Assembly: GCF_004310295.1 (NCBI RefSeq)
Contig: NZ_SISB01000015.1
Location: 58,639 to 122,638, forward strand
Direction: 5' to 3'
Length of the DNA: 64,000 bases
DNA from: Pseudomonas sp. BGI-2
GTDB taxonomy: Bacteria; Pseudomonadota; Gammaproteobacteria; Pseudomonadales; Pseudomonadaceae
Shown here: positions 9,714 through 19,208 of the stretch, one piece after another
Layout of the letters: the number at the start of each line of letters is the position of its first letter
Numbering within the stretch: the stretch's first letter is position 1
Notes under the pieces: generated by a model
What the model was told of the DNA's origin: nothing
What the model saw: the letters and a program-made list of their open reading frames with translations, nothing else
Database searches by the model: none
Translations under genes and position numbers: made by a program

Positions 9714-11164
9714 CAGGCGTCTCCCCCAAATACATCTACGTTGCTGAACACACAGGCCGGCGAGGCATGCCCGACGCGAATGACCTGATTCGGTTCGCCC
9801 TTGCCGCAGTTCGGCGTGCCCAGGACCTTGACGGTGTTCGCATCGCCGACGGCGCTGAGGCTTTTCCAGAACTGTGCGGAAATCGCCCGGTAGTTCGGGT
9901 TTTTCACCACGCCTTTGAGTTCGCCGTTTTCGATCAACTGCGCCCATTCGCAACCGAACTGGAATTTGTTGCGCGCATCGTCGATGGACCACGAGCGGTT
10001 GGTCGACATCATGATGCCGTGCTCGATGTTGCCGATCAGTTGTTCCAGCGGCTGATCGCCGGGCTCGATGTTCAAGTTGGCCATGCGGTCTATCGGCGGA
10101 CGGTTCCAGCCACAGGCGCGGCTGTTGGCGACACCGTCCATGCCGGCTCGAAATTGCGACAGCGCGCCGCCCAATGGACGCAGCAGCAGGCCTTCTTTAA
10201 TCAGGAATTGCTTGCTTGCAGCCGTGCCGTCGTCGTCATGGCCGTAGCTGGCGAGCTGCTCGGGGATGTCCGGGTCGAAGGTCACGTTGAGCAGTTTGGA
10301 GCCGTATTGCAGGCGGCCGAAGTCTTCTGCCTTGACGAAACTGGTGCCAGCGTAATTGCGTTCGTCGCCCAAGATGCGGTCCAGTTCCAACGGGTGACCG
10401 ATGGATTCGTGGATCTGCAGCATCATTTGGTCCGGCATCAACAGCAGGTCGCGCGGGCCTTGCGGGGTGTTCGGCGCCAGCAGCAATTGCAGCGCTTGAT
10501 CAGCGACTAGCGGGCCGGCACCCACCAGGCCGCAGCGGCTGATCACATCGAAGCCGCCTTGCTGGCCGAAGTTTTCACGGCCCAGGGTGCGGGTCTGGCT
10601 GTCGCTGCCGTCATAGGCGGTGACATCCAGGCCCGGGTAGACGAAACGTTGAGCCTGACGCAGTTCGGCGCCGACGCTGTTGAGGTAGATCTGCTCGACG
10701 TGGGTGATGCCGATGCTCACCTGCCAGTTCACCAGCCGCTCGTCCTTGGGTACGGCGGCGGATTCGGCGCCGAGCAGTTGATAGCAATCGCTCAGGGACG
10801 GGAAGGGCTGGTCGAAGTTCGGCGAGAAGTAATCGGCGCGGTCGCTGGAGACGGCTTGGCCGCGCAGGTCGAGCAGGTCGAGCAGGGCGTGGGGCTTGAG
10901 TCGGCGAGCTTGTTGCTCGGCACGCTCCAGGGCGGCTTGCAGGCCTGATTGGGACAGGTCGTTGGTCGCGGCGTAGGCTTCGACGCCGTTGACCCGAACG
11001 GTCAGCATCGCGCCTTCGTCGCGGCTCAGGCTCGGAGGTTCGGCGACATTCTTGCGCACCGAGAGGTATTGGCCGGACTCGCGCACATAACGCAGCGAAA
11101 AGAATTCAGCGCCCGTGCGCAAGGCAGCGAAGCGCTGCTTGAGCTGGGGGTGGAAATCGAACAT
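9713..11164 (-). CDS. TldD/PmbA-family metalloprotease subunit, TldD-like
   Basis: A 483-residue TldD-like protein. The zinc-binding HExxxH appears as QIHESIGHPLELDRILGDE near residue 265, and the conserved C-terminal part includes IPVRLRMG-type family sequence only in other frames; in frame the end reads GTPNCGKGEPNQVIRVGHAS, common to TldD C-termini. TldD supplies the catalytic metal site and TldE/PmbA the partner half of the heterodimer. The ATG at 11,162-11,164 is preceded by AAGGAGG at good spacing; the frame's upstream 33 codons lack any family similarity. This two-gene unit is probably a paralogue of the canonical tldD/pmbA genes, which in Pseudomonas lie elsewhere. Substrate unknown. 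Confidence 0.85.
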   Translation of the reverse strand: MFDFHPQLKQRFAALRTGAEFFSLRYVRESGQYLSVRKNVAEPPSLSRDEGAMLTVRVNGVEAYAATNDLSQSGLQAALERAEQQARRLKPHALLDLLDLRGQAVSSDRADYFSPNFDQPFPSLSDCYQLLGAESAAVPKDERLVNWQVSIGITHVEQIYLNSVGAELRQAQRFVYPGLDVTAYDGSDSQTRTLGRENFGQQGGFDVISRCGLVGAGPLVADQALQLLLAPNTPQGPRDLLLMPDQMMLQIHESIGHPLELDRILGDERNYAGTSFVKAEDFGRLQYGSKLLNVTFDPDIPEQLASYGHDDDGTAASKQFLIKEGLLLRPLGGALSQFRAGMDGVANSRACGWNRPPIDRMANLNIEPGDQPLEQLIGNIEHGIMMSTNRSWSIDDARNKFQFGCEWAQLIENGELKGVVKNPNYRAISAQFWKSLSAVGDANTVKVLGTPNCGKGEPNQVIRVGHASPACVFSNVDVFGGDA

Positions 11165-11330
11165 TCGGGAACCTCCTTGGTATGGAGTGGCGGTGTATCG
11201 ATGTTGCGAGGGGGTGAAACGTTTGCGTGGCGCTAGATTAGGCCTGCGTGGGGGTAGGATCAAGGGCGGAGCGGTGTAGGAATGGATTACCAGGGTGTAT
11301 CAGGAGGTTGTGTGTTGGTTGGGAGGACCC

Positions 11331-11413
11331 CTTCGCGGGCAAGCCTCGCTCCTACAAGGAAACACGATCCCATGTAGGAGCGAGCGGTGCGACGATTCGA
11401 CTTGCCCGCGAAG
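11331..11413. repeat. REP doublet, class A with one extended arm
   Basis: Left arm is the standard class A core; the right arm is the extended variant (GCGAGCGGTGCGACGATTCG). Located between the betA stop and the TldD-like gene. Confidence 0.88.
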
Positions 11414-11435
11414 GCCGCACCTTGGTGTAACGGTC

Positions 11436-13139
11436 TTACTGAGCAGCCAGGCTCACATCCCGCAACGGCTTGCCACGCACCGGTGCATCACCGGCCACGA
11501 AGTAGTCGGCGGTGCTGCGCGGCAACGGCTGGCGACCACGGATCTTGTCGGCGATTTTCTCGGCGATCATGATCGTTGGCGCATTCAGGTTGCCGGTGGT
11601 GATGATCGGCATGATCGAGGCATCGACCACACGCAAGGCTTGCATGCCATGCACACGACCTTCGCCATCGACCACGGCCATTTCGTCGGTGCCCATCTTG
11701 CACGAGCAGGACGGGTGGAACGCGGTTTCGGCGTGTTCGCGGATGAACTTGTCCAGCTGCTCATCGGTTTGCACGTCGATGCCGGGGCTGATTTCGCGGC
11801 CACGGAAAGCGTCCAGTGCAGGCTGTTGCATGATTTCACGGGTCAGGCGGATGCCGTCGCGGAATTCCTGCCAGTCCTGCTCGGTGGCCATGTAGTTGAA
11901 CAGGATGCTCGGGTACTCGCGCGGATACTTGGACTTGGCCTGAATACGACCGCGACTCGGCGAACGCATGGAACCCATGTGCGCCTGGAAACCGTGCTCT
12001 TTCACGCCATTGCTGCCGTTGTAGTTAATCGCAACCGGCAGAAAGTGGTACTGAATGTTCGGCCAATCGAATTCTTCGCGGGTACGGATAAAACCGCCGG
12101 CTTCGAACTGGTTGCTGGCGCCGATGCCGGTGCCGTTGAACAGCCACTCGGCACCGATGGCTGGCTGGTTGTACCAGAGCAGCGACGGGTACAGCGAGAC
12201 CGGTTGGGTGCAGGCGTATTGCAGGTACAACTCGAGGTGATCCTGCAGGTTTTCGCCGACGCCTGGCAGGTCATGGACCACCGGGATGTCGAGTTTGTTC
12301 AGCAGTTCGGCCGGGCCGACACCGGAGCGTTGCAGAATCTGCGGCGACGCGATGGCGCCGGAACACAGCAGCACTTCTTTGCGGGCGCGGGCTTCAACGC
12401 GCTCTTCAGCGGCGCCGATCAAGTAACGCACGCCGACTGCACGCTTGCCTTCGAACAGGATCTTGTCGGTCAGGGCGTGAGTGACGATGGTCAGGGTCGA
12501 ACGCTTCTTGGCGACGTCCAGGTAACCGCGAGCGGTGCTGGCGCGACGGCCGTTCGGCGTCACGGTGCGGTCCATCGGGCCGAAGCCTTCTTGCTGGTAA
12601 CCGTTCAAGTCTTCGGTGCGCGGGTAACCGGCTTGCACGCCTGCTTCAACCATCGCGTGGAACAGCGGGTTGTTGCCGGCTTTCGGGGTGGTCACGCTGA
12701 CCGGGCCGTCGCCACCGTGGTAGTCGTTCGCGCCGATGTCCCGAGTTTCAGCCTTGCGGAAGTACGGCAGGCAGTTCAGGTAGTCCCAGTCTTCCAGACC
12801 TGGCAGTTTCGACCAGTTGTCGTAGTCCATCGCGTTGCCGCGGATGTAGCACATGCCGTTGATCAGCGAAGAACCACCCAGGCCCTTGCCGCGACCGCAT
12901 TCCATCCGGCGACCGTCCATGTGTGGCTCTGGATCGGTTTCGTAGGCCCAGTTGTAGCGACGACCTTGCAGCGGAAACGCCAGGGCAGCCGGCATTTGCG
13001 TACGGAAGTCCAAACGGTAGTCCGGGCCACCCGCTTCGAGCAGCAGGACGGTGACGCCTTCGTCTTCAGTCAGACGGGTCGCCAGGGTGTTACCGGCCGA
13101 GCCGGCACCAATGATGATGTAATCGAATTCTTGGGACAT
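11436..13139 (-). CDS. betA: Choline dehydrogenase
   Basis: A 567-residue GMC-family flavoenzyme that oxidises choline to betaine aldehyde, membrane-associated and linked to the respiratory chain. The ADP-binding loop is [17 protein letters not shown] at the very N-terminus; GMC signature 1 is [18 protein letters not shown] near residue 85 and signature 2 is [15 protein letters not shown] near residue 265. The conserved active-site histidine region is [11 protein letters not shown] near residue 470. Start is ATG 13,137-13,139 with AGAGGG upstream; a GTG three codons earlier is possible but gives poorer spacing. It is the last gene of betI-betB-betA, 193 bases beyond betB with a REP doublet between them, and is expected to be repressed by BetI. 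Confidence 0.96.
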   Translation of the reverse strand: MSQEFDYIIIGAGSAGNTLATRLTEDEGVTVLLLEAGGPDYRLDFRTQMPAALAFPLQGRRYNWAYETDPEPHMDGRRMECGRGKGLGGSSLINGMCYIRGNAMDYDNWSKLPGLEDWDYLNCLPYFRKAETRDIGANDYHGGDGPVSVTTPKAGNNPLFHAMVEAGVQAGYPRTEDLNGYQQEGFGPMDRTVTPNGRRASTARGYLDVAKKRSTLTIVTHALTDKILFEGKRAVGVRYLIGAAEERVEARARKEVLLCSGAIASPQILQRSGVGPAELLNKLDIPVVHDLPGVGENLQDHLELYLQYACTQPVSLYPSLLWYNQPAIGAEWLFNGTGIGASNQFEAGGFIRTREEFDWPNIQYHFLPVAINYNGSNGVKEHGFQAHMGSMRSPSRGRIQAKSKYPREYPSILFNYMATEQDWQEFRDGIRLTREIMQQPALDAFRGREISPGIDVQTDEQLDKFIREHAETAFHPSCSCKMGTDEMAVVDGEGRVHGMQALRVVDASIMPIITTGNLNAPTIMIAEKIADKIRGRQPLPRSTADYFVAGDAPVRGKPLRDVSLAAQ

Positions 13140-13197
13140 TAAATGCACCCTCTTTGAAAGTGGTCAGGTCATGGCCATGGCGAGTGCTGCGCACTCG

Positions 13198-13303
13198 TTC
13201 GCGGGCAAGTCGGAACGCCGCCCGCTCACTCCTACAGGTTTTGCGTCGTGCACAAAACCGCGGCAAACCCCGATCCTGTAGGAGCGAGGCTTGCCCGCGA
13301 AGG
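13198..13303. repeat. REP doublet, class A, between betB and betA
   Basis: Left arm is a degenerate extended core (GCAAGTCGGAACGCCGCCCG), right arm a perfect class A core. It separates betA from betB inside the operon and may give differential mRNA stability. Confidence 0.85.
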
Positions 13304-13331
13304 CGGCCTCGCAGGCGAAGCAGATGCCTGC

Positions 13332-14804
13332 TTAGAAAACCGAGGCGTAATCGCCCAGTTCGACCTGTACCGATTTGATGCGTGTGAAGTTGTTCAGCGA
13401 GCTGATGCCGTTCTCACGGCCCACACCCGACTGCTTGTAGCCACCGACCGGCATCTTCGCGTCGGACTCGCCCCAGGCGTTGATCCAGCAGATACCGGCT
13501 TCCAGTTGATGAATCACGCGGTGAGCGCGGTTCAAGTCTTTGGTGACGATGCCAGCCGCCAGGCCGAAGTCGGTGTCGTTGGCACGACGGATCACTTCTT
13601 CTTCGGTGTCGTAGGTCAGGATGGCCATGACCGGGCCGAAGATTTCTTCGCGAACGATGGTCATCTCGTCGGTGCAGTCGGTGAACACGGTCGGTGCCAC
13701 GAATGCGCCTTTGGCGAAGTCGCCGTCGGTCAGGCGAGTACCGCCGCACAGGACGCGAGCGCCTTCTTCCTTACCTTTGGCGATGTAACCCAACACGCTT
13801 TCCATGTGGGCAAAGCTGACCAGCGGGCCGAAGTTGGTGTTTTCGTCTTCCGGGTTGCCGATGCGGATGCGCGCAACGCGCTCAGCGATCTTGGCTTCGA
13901 AAGCGGCTTTCAGGTGCGTCGGTACGAACACGCGAGTGCCGTTGGTGCAGACCTGACCGGAGCTGTAGAAGTTGGCCATCATCGCGGTGTCGGCCGCGCG
14001 ATCGAGGTCGGCGTCGTCGAAGATGATCAGCGGGGATTTGCCGCCCAGTTCCATGGTCACGTCTTTCAGCGACGAAGCGGAAGCGCTGGCCATGACCTTC
14101 TTGCCGGTGTCGGTGCCACCGGTGAAAGAGATTTTTTCGATGCGTGGGTGTTCGGTCAACCAAGTGCCGACTTCACGGCCGCTGCCGGTCAGCACGTTGA
14201 ACACGCCAGCCGGAACGCCGGCTTCGGTGTAGATCTCGGCCAGTTTCAGCGTGGTCAGGGACGTGACTTCGCTTGGCTTGAAGATCATCGCGTTACCGGC
14301 CGCCAGGGCTGGTGCGGATTTCCACAGGGCGATCTGGATCGGGTAGTTCCATGCGCCGATACCGGCCACGACGCCCAGCGGCTCGCGACGGGTGTAAACG
14401 AACGACGTGGTGCGTAGCGGGATCTGCTCGCCTTCGATGGCTGGGACCAGGCCTGCGTAGTATTCCAGTACATCAGCACCGGTGACGATGTCGACATACT
14501 TGGTTTCGGAGAACGATTTACCGGTGTCCAGGGTTTCCAGGGCGGCCAGTTCATCGTTGCGCTCGCGCAGGATGTCCACGGCACGGCGCAGGATGCGCGA
14601 ACGCTCCATGGCGGTCATCGCGGCCCAGATTTTCTGGCCCTTTTCAGCGCTGACGACAGCGCGCTCAACGTCTGACTGGGTCGCACGTTGTACTTTTGCG
14701 AGGACTTCACCGTTAGCCGGGTTGATGGCTTCGAAAGTGGCGTCGCTGCTGGCGTCGGAGTAGCCGCCATCGATGTAGAGTTTTTGCAGTTCGAAACGGG
14801 CCAT
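13332..14804 (-). CDS. betB: Betaine aldehyde dehydrogenase
   Basis: A 490-residue NAD(P)-dependent aldehyde dehydrogenase converting betaine aldehyde to glycine betaine, the second step of choline oxidation. The general base lies in [11 protein letters not shown] (Glu near residue 252) and the catalytic cysteine in [16 protein letters not shown] (near residue 286); the Pro-Trp-Asn region reads [20 protein letters not shown]. The N-terminus [15 protein letters not shown] and the 490-residue length are exactly those of Pseudomonas BetB. Start is ATG 14,802-14,804. It follows betI by 108 bases on the same strand and precedes betA, giving the usual Pseudomonas betIBA order. Confidence 0.96.
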   Translation of the reverse strand: MARFELQKLYIDGGYSDASSDATFEAINPANGEVLAKVQRATQSDVERAVVSAEKGQKIWAAMTAMERSRILRRAVDILRERNDELAALETLDTGKSFSETKYVDIVTGADVLEYYAGLVPAIEGEQIPLRTTSFVYTRREPLGVVAGIGAWNYPIQIALWKSAPALAAGNAMIFKPSEVTSLTTLKLAEIYTEAGVPAGVFNVLTGSGREVGTWLTEHPRIEKISFTGGTDTGKKVMASASASSLKDVTMELGGKSPLIIFDDADLDRAADTAMMANFYSSGQVCTNGTRVFVPTHLKAAFEAKIAERVARIRIGNPEDENTNFGPLVSFAHMESVLGYIAKGKEEGARVLCGGTRLTDGDFAKGAFVAPTVFTDCTDEMTIVREEIFGPVMAILTYDTEEEVIRRANDTDFGLAAGIVTKDLNRAHRVIHQLEAGICWINAWGESDAKMPVGGYKQSGVGRENGISSLNNFTRIKSVQVELGDYASVF

Positions 14805-14912
14805 AAAGTCCTCGCAAGTGCATAAGTGGTTGGCGTTGGCCACCGGGCGTGCCCTATAGCTTTGGGCAACGCTGGTCAGTGGCAGTTCAGGGGTTGAGCG
14901 GTTATGTGTGCT

Positions 14913-15506
14913 CTAACTCACCTGCTTGGCCAGTTGAAAATCCATGTATTCGTAAGCGATCTGGTGCGCTTGCTCAGTGTCGAAAGCATCTCCCGACAGC
15001 GCGCCGCGCAACCACAAACCGTCAATGAGGGCTGCCAGACCCCGGGCTGCACTGCGCGCGTCATCGAGCGGCAATACACGGCGGAACTGGCAGCACAGGT
15101 TGGAATACAGGCGGTGATCGTTAATCCGCTGCAACCTGTGCAATGACGGGTGGTGCATGCTGGTAGCCCAGAAGGCCAGCCAGGTTTTCATTGCTGGGCC
15201 ATTGACCTGGCTGGCGTCGAAGTTGCCTTCGATAATCACCTGCAGATGTGCCCGTGGGCTGTCATCTGCCAGCGCCTGACGGCGCGCGGTGACGTTCTCG
15301 CTGAGGACACTCATCAGGTACTGCGCCGTGGCAGCGATCAGGCCGTTCTTGTCCTGAAAATAGTGACTGATGATGCCATTCGAGACACCGGCCAAACGGG
15401 CGATCAGCGCAATGCTGGCGTCCCCCATTCCGACCTGATCTACCGCCTGCAATGTGGCTTCGATCAACTGCTGGCGGCGGATGGGTTGCATACCGACCTT
15501 GGGCAT
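14913..15506 (-). CDS. betI: TetR-family choline-responsive repressor BetI
   Basis: A 197-residue TetR regulator, the length of known BetI proteins. The helix-turn-helix is [20 protein letters not shown] followed by [14 protein letters not shown] (residues ~30-60), a BetI-specific version of the TetR recognition helix. BetI represses betIBA (and in several pseudomonads betT) until choline is present. The divergent region in front of it holds a perfect 20-bp palindrome that fits a BetI operator. Start is ATG 15,504-15,506 ([19 protein letters not shown]). A three-residue upstream extension is possible but lacks support. Confidence 0.95.
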   Translation of the reverse strand: MPKVGMQPIRRQQLIEATLQAVDQVGMGDASIALIARLAGVSNGIISHYFQDKNGLIAATAQYLMSVLSENVTARRQALADDSPRAHLQVIIEGNFDASQVNGPAMKTWLAFWATSMHHPSLHRLQRINDHRLYSNLCCQFRRVLPLDDARSAARGLAALIDGLWLRGALSGDAFDTEQAHQIAYEYMDFQLAKQVS

Positions 15507-15563
15507 CTTGCACATCTCCTTAGGCCCTCCGGTGGACGTAAAACGTCTATCGGATTAAGGGCC

Positions 15564-15592
15564 AGTCTATTTTGTTTTGATTGAACGTTCAA
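15564..15592 (-). promoter_or_regulatory. Predicted sigma-70 promoter of betIBA
   Basis: Reading leftward, TTGAAC (15,587-15,592) and TAGACT (15,564-15,569) are separated by 17 bases. The -35 box lies inside the BetI palindrome, so bound repressor would block it. Inferred from sequence only. Confidence 0.5.
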
Positions 15593-15596
15593 TCAA
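15577..15596. promoter_or_regulatory. BetI operator
   Basis: Perfect 20-bp palindrome TTGATTGAACGTTCAATCAA in the betI-betT divergent region. It matches the AT-rich inverted repeat with central GAACGTTC bound by BetI in other pseudomonads, and both predicted -35 boxes lie within it. Confidence 0.88.
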
Positions 15597-15609
15597 CAAA
15601 GAATAAGAT
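15581..15609 (+). promoter_or_regulatory. Predicted rightward promoter toward betT
   Basis: TTGAAC (15,581-15,586) and TAAGAT (15,604-15,609) with 17-base spacing. Transcription would start near 15,616, giving a betT leader of about 210 bases that contains the terminator-like hairpin at 15,682-15,724. Together with the leftward promoter this makes the BetI palindrome a symmetric switch. Inference. Confidence 0.45.
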
Positions 15610-15681
15610 CTGCGACAATTCGTCGCTGCCTACAGGTTTTTCCTACACGTAGTTGGCGGAAAAACGACATCCGAAAACGCT

Positions 15682-15724
15682 CGAAACCCGCGCGCACTGG
15701 CGCTCCCGGGTTTCGGGCTTTTTT
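15682..15724 (+). terminator. Intrinsic-terminator-like hairpin in the betT leader
   Basis: CGAAACCCG (15,682-15,690) pairs with CGGGTTTCG (15,707-15,715), followed by GGC and six T. It sits between the predicted rightward promoter and betT (start 15,829), so it either ends a short RNA or attenuates betT. The 322-base gap 15,507-15,828 holds this hairpin, the BetI palindrome and the two promoters, and no gene. Confidence 0.65.
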
Positions 15725-15828
15725 CGGGGTGTCTTTATATCACCCGCCTGTCTGCTGCCAACTAGCCGATTAGTCGGGTACTGCGTTGCCTTGTGTTCTT
15801 CTCTCGCACTGCCTGGAGCATCTGTGCC

Positions 15829-17835
15829 ATGAGTTCTGCCTCTCTTATAAAGACCCCACCCGAGAAGGTGACGGTCAACGGTTGGGTGTTCTACACCTCT
15901 ACCGCGTTGATCCTGCTGTTGACCGCCATTCTGATCATCGCCCCGCAAGAGGCCGGCAGATTGCTTGGTATTGCCCAGGCCTGGTTGTCCCGCAGCTTCG
16001 GCTGGTACTACATGGTGGTGATCGCCGCTTACCTGGTCTTCGTGCTCGGCCTGGCGTTTTCGTCCTACGGCAAACTCAAGCTGGGCAGCAAGGACGACAC
16101 CCCGGACTTCAGCTACGGCGCCTGGGCGGGGATGCTGTTCTCGTCGGGTATCGGCATCTCGCTGCTGTACTTCGGTGCTTCCGAGCCGCTGGACCACTAC
16201 TTCAATCCGCCGGAAGGCGTGGCCGGCAGCAACCTTGCCGCACGTCAGGCCGTACAGCTGACGTTCCTGCACTGGGGCCTGCATGGCTGGGCGATCTACG
16301 CCCTGGTCGGTTTGGCCGTGGCGTACTTTGCTTACCGTCATAACCAGCCGCTGGCGTTGCGTTCGGCGTTGTATCCGCTGGTCGGCGAGCGTTGGGTCAA
16401 AGGCGCGGCCGGTCATGCGGTGGACGGCTTCGGCATGTTCGTGACCCTGCTGGGTCTGGTGACGAACCTGGGGATTGGTTCGCTGCAAGTGTCGTCGGGC
16501 CTTGAAAACCTGTTCGGCATGGAGCACAACAACACCAACCTGCTGATCGTGATCATCGTAATGAGCACCGTGGCGACCATCGCTGCCGTGTCTGGCGTGG
16601 AAAACGGTATCCGTCGTCTGTCCAACCTGAACATTGTGCTGTTCAGCGGCCTGCTGATATTTGTGCTGCTGTTCGGCCCAACCCTGCACCTGCTCAACGG
16701 CTTCGTGCAAAACGTCGGCGACTACCTGAACAGCGTGGTGCTGAAGACCTTCGACCTCTATGTGTACGAAGGCGACAGTGAGAAATCCGACCGCTGGTTG
16801 GGCCTGTGGACCCTGTTCTACTGGGCGTGGTGGATTTCCTGGGCGCCATTTGTAGGCATGTTCATCGCGCGTATTTCCCGTGGTCGCACGGTGCGTGAAC
16901 TGGTGGCCGGCGTGCTGCTGATTCCGCTGGGTTTCACTCTGGCATGGCTGTCGATCTTCGGTAACTCGGCCCTGGACCTGGTGATGAACCATGGGGCGGT
17001 GGAGCTCGGGAAGACGGCGCTGGAACAGCCGTCCATGGCGATTTACCAATTGCTGGAGCATTACCCGGCGTCGAAGATTGTGATCGGCGTGTCGATCTTT
17101 GTTGGTTTTGTGCTGTTCCTGACCCCGGCGGATTCCGGCGCGGTGATGATGGCCAACCTTTCGTGCAAGGGCGGCAACGTTGACGAAGATGCGCCGCACT
17201 GGCTGCGGATCTTCTGGTCGGCGGTAATTACCCTGGTAACCATCGGCCTGCTGTTTGCCGGCAACTTCGAAGCCATGCAAACCATGGTGGTGCTGGCCGG
17301 TCTGCCGTTCTCGGTGGTACTGGTGTTCTTCATGTTCGGCTTGCACAAGGCGATGCGCCAAGACGTGCAGATCGAACAGGAGCAAGCGGAACTCGCAGCG
17401 CGCGGTCGTCGTGGTTTTAGCGAGCGTTTGACCGAGCTGGACTTGCAGCCGAATCAGTCGATCGTTCAGCGTTTCATGGACAAGCAAGTCAGCCCGGCGC
17501 TGGAAGAGGCTGCGGTGCAACTGCGTACTCAAGGCCTGGACGTGCAAACGTTGCTGGGCAAGGCCAAGCGTTGCATGGGCCTGCGGATCGAGATGGAAGA
17601 GGGCAACCCTTTTGTCTACGAAGTGAGCCTGGACGGTTATCTGGCGGCGGCGAGCGACACGGTCTCGGCTGAAAGCGCTGATGAACCACGTGCACGTTAC
17701 TACCGCGCCGAGGTGTACTTGCACAACGGCAGCCAGGATTACGACTTGATGGGCTTCACTCAGGATCAGATCACCCGTGACGTGCTCGATCAGTTTGAAA
17801 GCCATCGGCAGCTCCTTGGCCGGGTCTATAGCTAA
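15829..17835 (+). CDS. betT: BCCT-family choline transporter BetT
   Basis: A 668-residue betaine/choline/carnitine transporter with 12 predicted membrane segments in residues ~15-500. The BCCT core signature is visible as FYWAWWISWAPFVGMFIARI (near residue 330), preceded by FSYGAWAGMLFSSGIGISLL, which lines the substrate site. The long cytoplasmic C-terminus (residues ~510-668) is characteristic of high-affinity, proton-coupled BetT transporters and carries osmosensing in E. coli and P. syringae. The ATG 15,829 follows CTGGAG. Divergent from betI and expected to answer to BetI and choline. In P. aeruginosa the equivalent position holds betT1; other BetT paralogues exist elsewhere in the genome. 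Confidence 0.93.
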   Translation: MSSASLIKTPPEKVTVNGWVFYTSTALILLLTAILIIAPQEAGRLLGIAQAWLSRSFGWYYMVVIAAYLVFVLGLAFSSYGKLKLGSKDDTPDFSYGAWAGMLFSSGIGISLLYFGASEPLDHYFNPPEGVAGSNLAARQAVQLTFLHWGLHGWAIYALVGLAVAYFAYRHNQPLALRSALYPLVGERWVKGAAGHAVDGFGMFVTLLGLVTNLGIGSLQVSSGLENLFGMEHNNTNLLIVIIVMSTVATIAAVSGVENGIRRLSNLNIVLFSGLLIFVLLFGPTLHLLNGFVQNVGDYLNSVVLKTFDLYVYEGDSEKSDRWLGLWTLFYWAWWISWAPFVGMFIARISRGRTVRELVAGVLLIPLGFTLAWLSIFGNSALDLVMNHGAVELGKTALEQPSMAIYQLLEHYPASKIVIGVSIFVGFVLFLTPADSGAVMMANLSCKGGNVDEDAPHWLRIFWSAVITLVTIGLLFAGNFEAMQTMVVLAGLPFSVVLVFFMFGLHKAMRQDVQIEQEQAELAARGRRGFSERLTELDLQPNQSIVQRFMDKQVSPALEEAAVQLRTQGLDVQTLLGKAKRCMGLRIEMEEGNPFVYEVSLDGYLAAASDTVSAESADEPRARYYRAEVYLHNGSQDYDLMGFTQDQITRDVLDQFESHRQLLGRVYS

Positions 17836-17845
17836 TGTTGAAGGG

Positions 17846-17868
17846 CGCGGTGCATCAGATGCACCGCG
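17846..17868. terminator. Perfect hairpin after betT
   Basis: CGCGGTGCATC, a single A, then GATGCACCGCG: an 11-bp perfect stem 10 bases past the betT stop. There is no T-tract, so it may protect the mRNA end rather than terminate. Confidence 0.55.
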
Positions 17869-17875
17869 TCGCATC

Positions 17876-17943
17876 CTTCGCGGGCAAGCCTCGCTCCTAC
17901 AGGATTTCCGTTGAACTTGTAGGAGCGAGGCTTGCCCGCGAAG
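17876..17943. repeat. REP doublet, class A
   Basis: Inverted pair of class A cores with a 20-base loop, between the convergent betT and cbcV. Confidence 0.9.
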
Positions 17944-17984
17944 GGGCCATCAGCCGCAATACTGTTTGACTCGATATCCCCTAA

Positions 17985-18019
17985 ACAAAAACGCCGCGAT
18001 CCTCTCGCGGCGTTTTTGT
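17985..18019. terminator. Bidirectional intrinsic terminator between betT and cbcV
   Basis: ACAAAAACGCCGCGA (17,985-17,999), loop TCCTC, TCGCGGCGTTTTTGT (18,005-18,019): a perfect 15-bp stem with A5/T5 flanks that works in both directions for the convergent genes. Confidence 0.9.
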
Positions 18020-18029
18020 GTCTGCTGCC

Positions 18030-19208
18030 TTACCCCAGATTCTTGCCAAGCAACGCGTGATACAGCTCGCTGTCACCCAGAATCCCGACCACCTTGTTGT
18101 TGTCGTGCAGCACCAGCTTATTACCCGTCTGATATCGAATCTGCAGCGCGTCGCGCATGCCGATGTTCGAATCCACCAGCGTTGGTCGACGACCCAAGCC
18201 TTCAACCGCTTGCCCTGGAATCCAGTTCTGCAGGTCCAGGCTCGCGCCGTTCTGGCGTGCGCCTTTGATGGTGTTGCCTTCGGCCAGGTCCAGCCAGGAG
18301 TCGCCGCCCGGATCGAGGCATACCGAACCGTTGATGCGTTTGCAGTTGTCCAGGGTGCGCATCAGGCTGCGACCGCACAACACGTTCAGCGGGTTGGTAT
18401 GGGCGACGAACGTCCGCACGTAGTCGTCCGCAGGGTTCAATACGATCTCTTCCGGCTTGCTGTACTGGACGATCCGACCGTCTTTCATGATCGCGATACG
18501 GCTGCCGAGCTTCAGTGCTTCATCGAGGTCGTGGCTCACGAACACGATGGTTTTGTTCAGCTTGCTCTGCAGCTCCAGCAGTTCGTCTTGCAGGCCCTGG
18601 CGGATCAGCGGGTCGAGGGCCGAGAACGGTTCGTCCATCAGCAGAATGTCCGCGTCCATCGCCAGCGCACGGGCCAGGCCCACACGTTGCTGCATACCAC
18701 CGGAGAGTTCGTCAGGTTTCTTGTTGCGCCACTGGGTCAGGCCCACCAGCTCAAGCTTGTCGTCCACCAGTTTGCGCCGTTCTTTTTCCGGGCGACCCTG
18801 CATCTCCAGACCGAAACTGATGTTCTCGCGCACTGTCAGCCAAGGCATCAGGGCGAATTTCTGGAACACCATCGCGATACGCTTGGTGCGCATCATTTTC
18901 AGTTCTGCCGGGGTGCAGGAGGCGATATCGATCTGCTTGCCTTCGTGCTCGACGAACAGCTTGCCGCGGCTGACGGTGTTGAGGCCGTTGATGCAGCGCA
19001 GCAGGCTGGATTTACCGGAGCCGGACAAGCCCATCAATACGCAGATTTCACCTTTTTCGACGTCCAGGCTGGCTTTTTCAACGCCAACAATCTGCCCGGT
19101 CTTTTTCAGGATCTGGTCGCGGGTCATGCCCTGGTCGAGAAGCTTGAGCGCCTCACGCGGGTCTTTGGAGAAGATTACGTCGACGTCTTCGAAGCGAATA
19201 ATGCTCAT
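18030..19208 (-). CDS. cbcV: Choline/betaine/carnitine ABC transporter, ATP-binding subunit
   Basis: A 392-residue ATPase. Walker A is GLSGSGKSSLLRC near residue 60, the signature LSGGMQQRVGLARALA near residue 165, and Walker B ILLMDEPFSALDP just after. The C-terminal ~120 residues resemble the CBS-type regulatory tail of ProV/OpuAA proteins (VDSNIGMRDALQIRYQTGNK). It powers uptake of quaternary amines with CbcW and CbcX, and also works with the dedicated binding proteins CaiX (carnitine) and BetX in P. aeruginosa. Its start overlaps the cbcW stop by four bases (ATGA). Last gene of cbcXWV, activated by GbdR in P. aeruginosa. Confidence 0.94.
   Translation of the reverse strand: MSIIRFEDVDVIFSKDPREALKLLDQGMTRDQILKKTGQIVGVEKASLDVEKGEICVLMGLSGSGKSSLLRCINGLNTVSRGKLFVEHEGKQIDIASCTPAELKMMRTKRIAMVFQKFALMPWLTVRENISFGLEMQGRPEKERRKLVDDKLELVGLTQWRNKKPDELSGGMQQRVGLARALAMDADILLMDEPFSALDPLIRQGLQDELLELQSKLNKTIVFVSHDLDEALKLGSRIAIMKDGRIVQYSKPEEIVLNPADDYVRTFVAHTNPLNVLCGRSLMRTLDNCKRINGSVCLDPGGDSWLDLAEGNTIKGARQNGASLDLQNWIPGQAVEGLGRRPTLVDSNIGMRDALQIRYQTGNKLVLHDNNKVVGILGDSELYHALLGKNLG

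Noticed and set aside
15643..17874. A 743-codon reverse frame opposite betT
   Set aside because: Composition (Gln/His/Arg-rich, no domains) is that of a shadow of a GC-rich membrane-protein gene.
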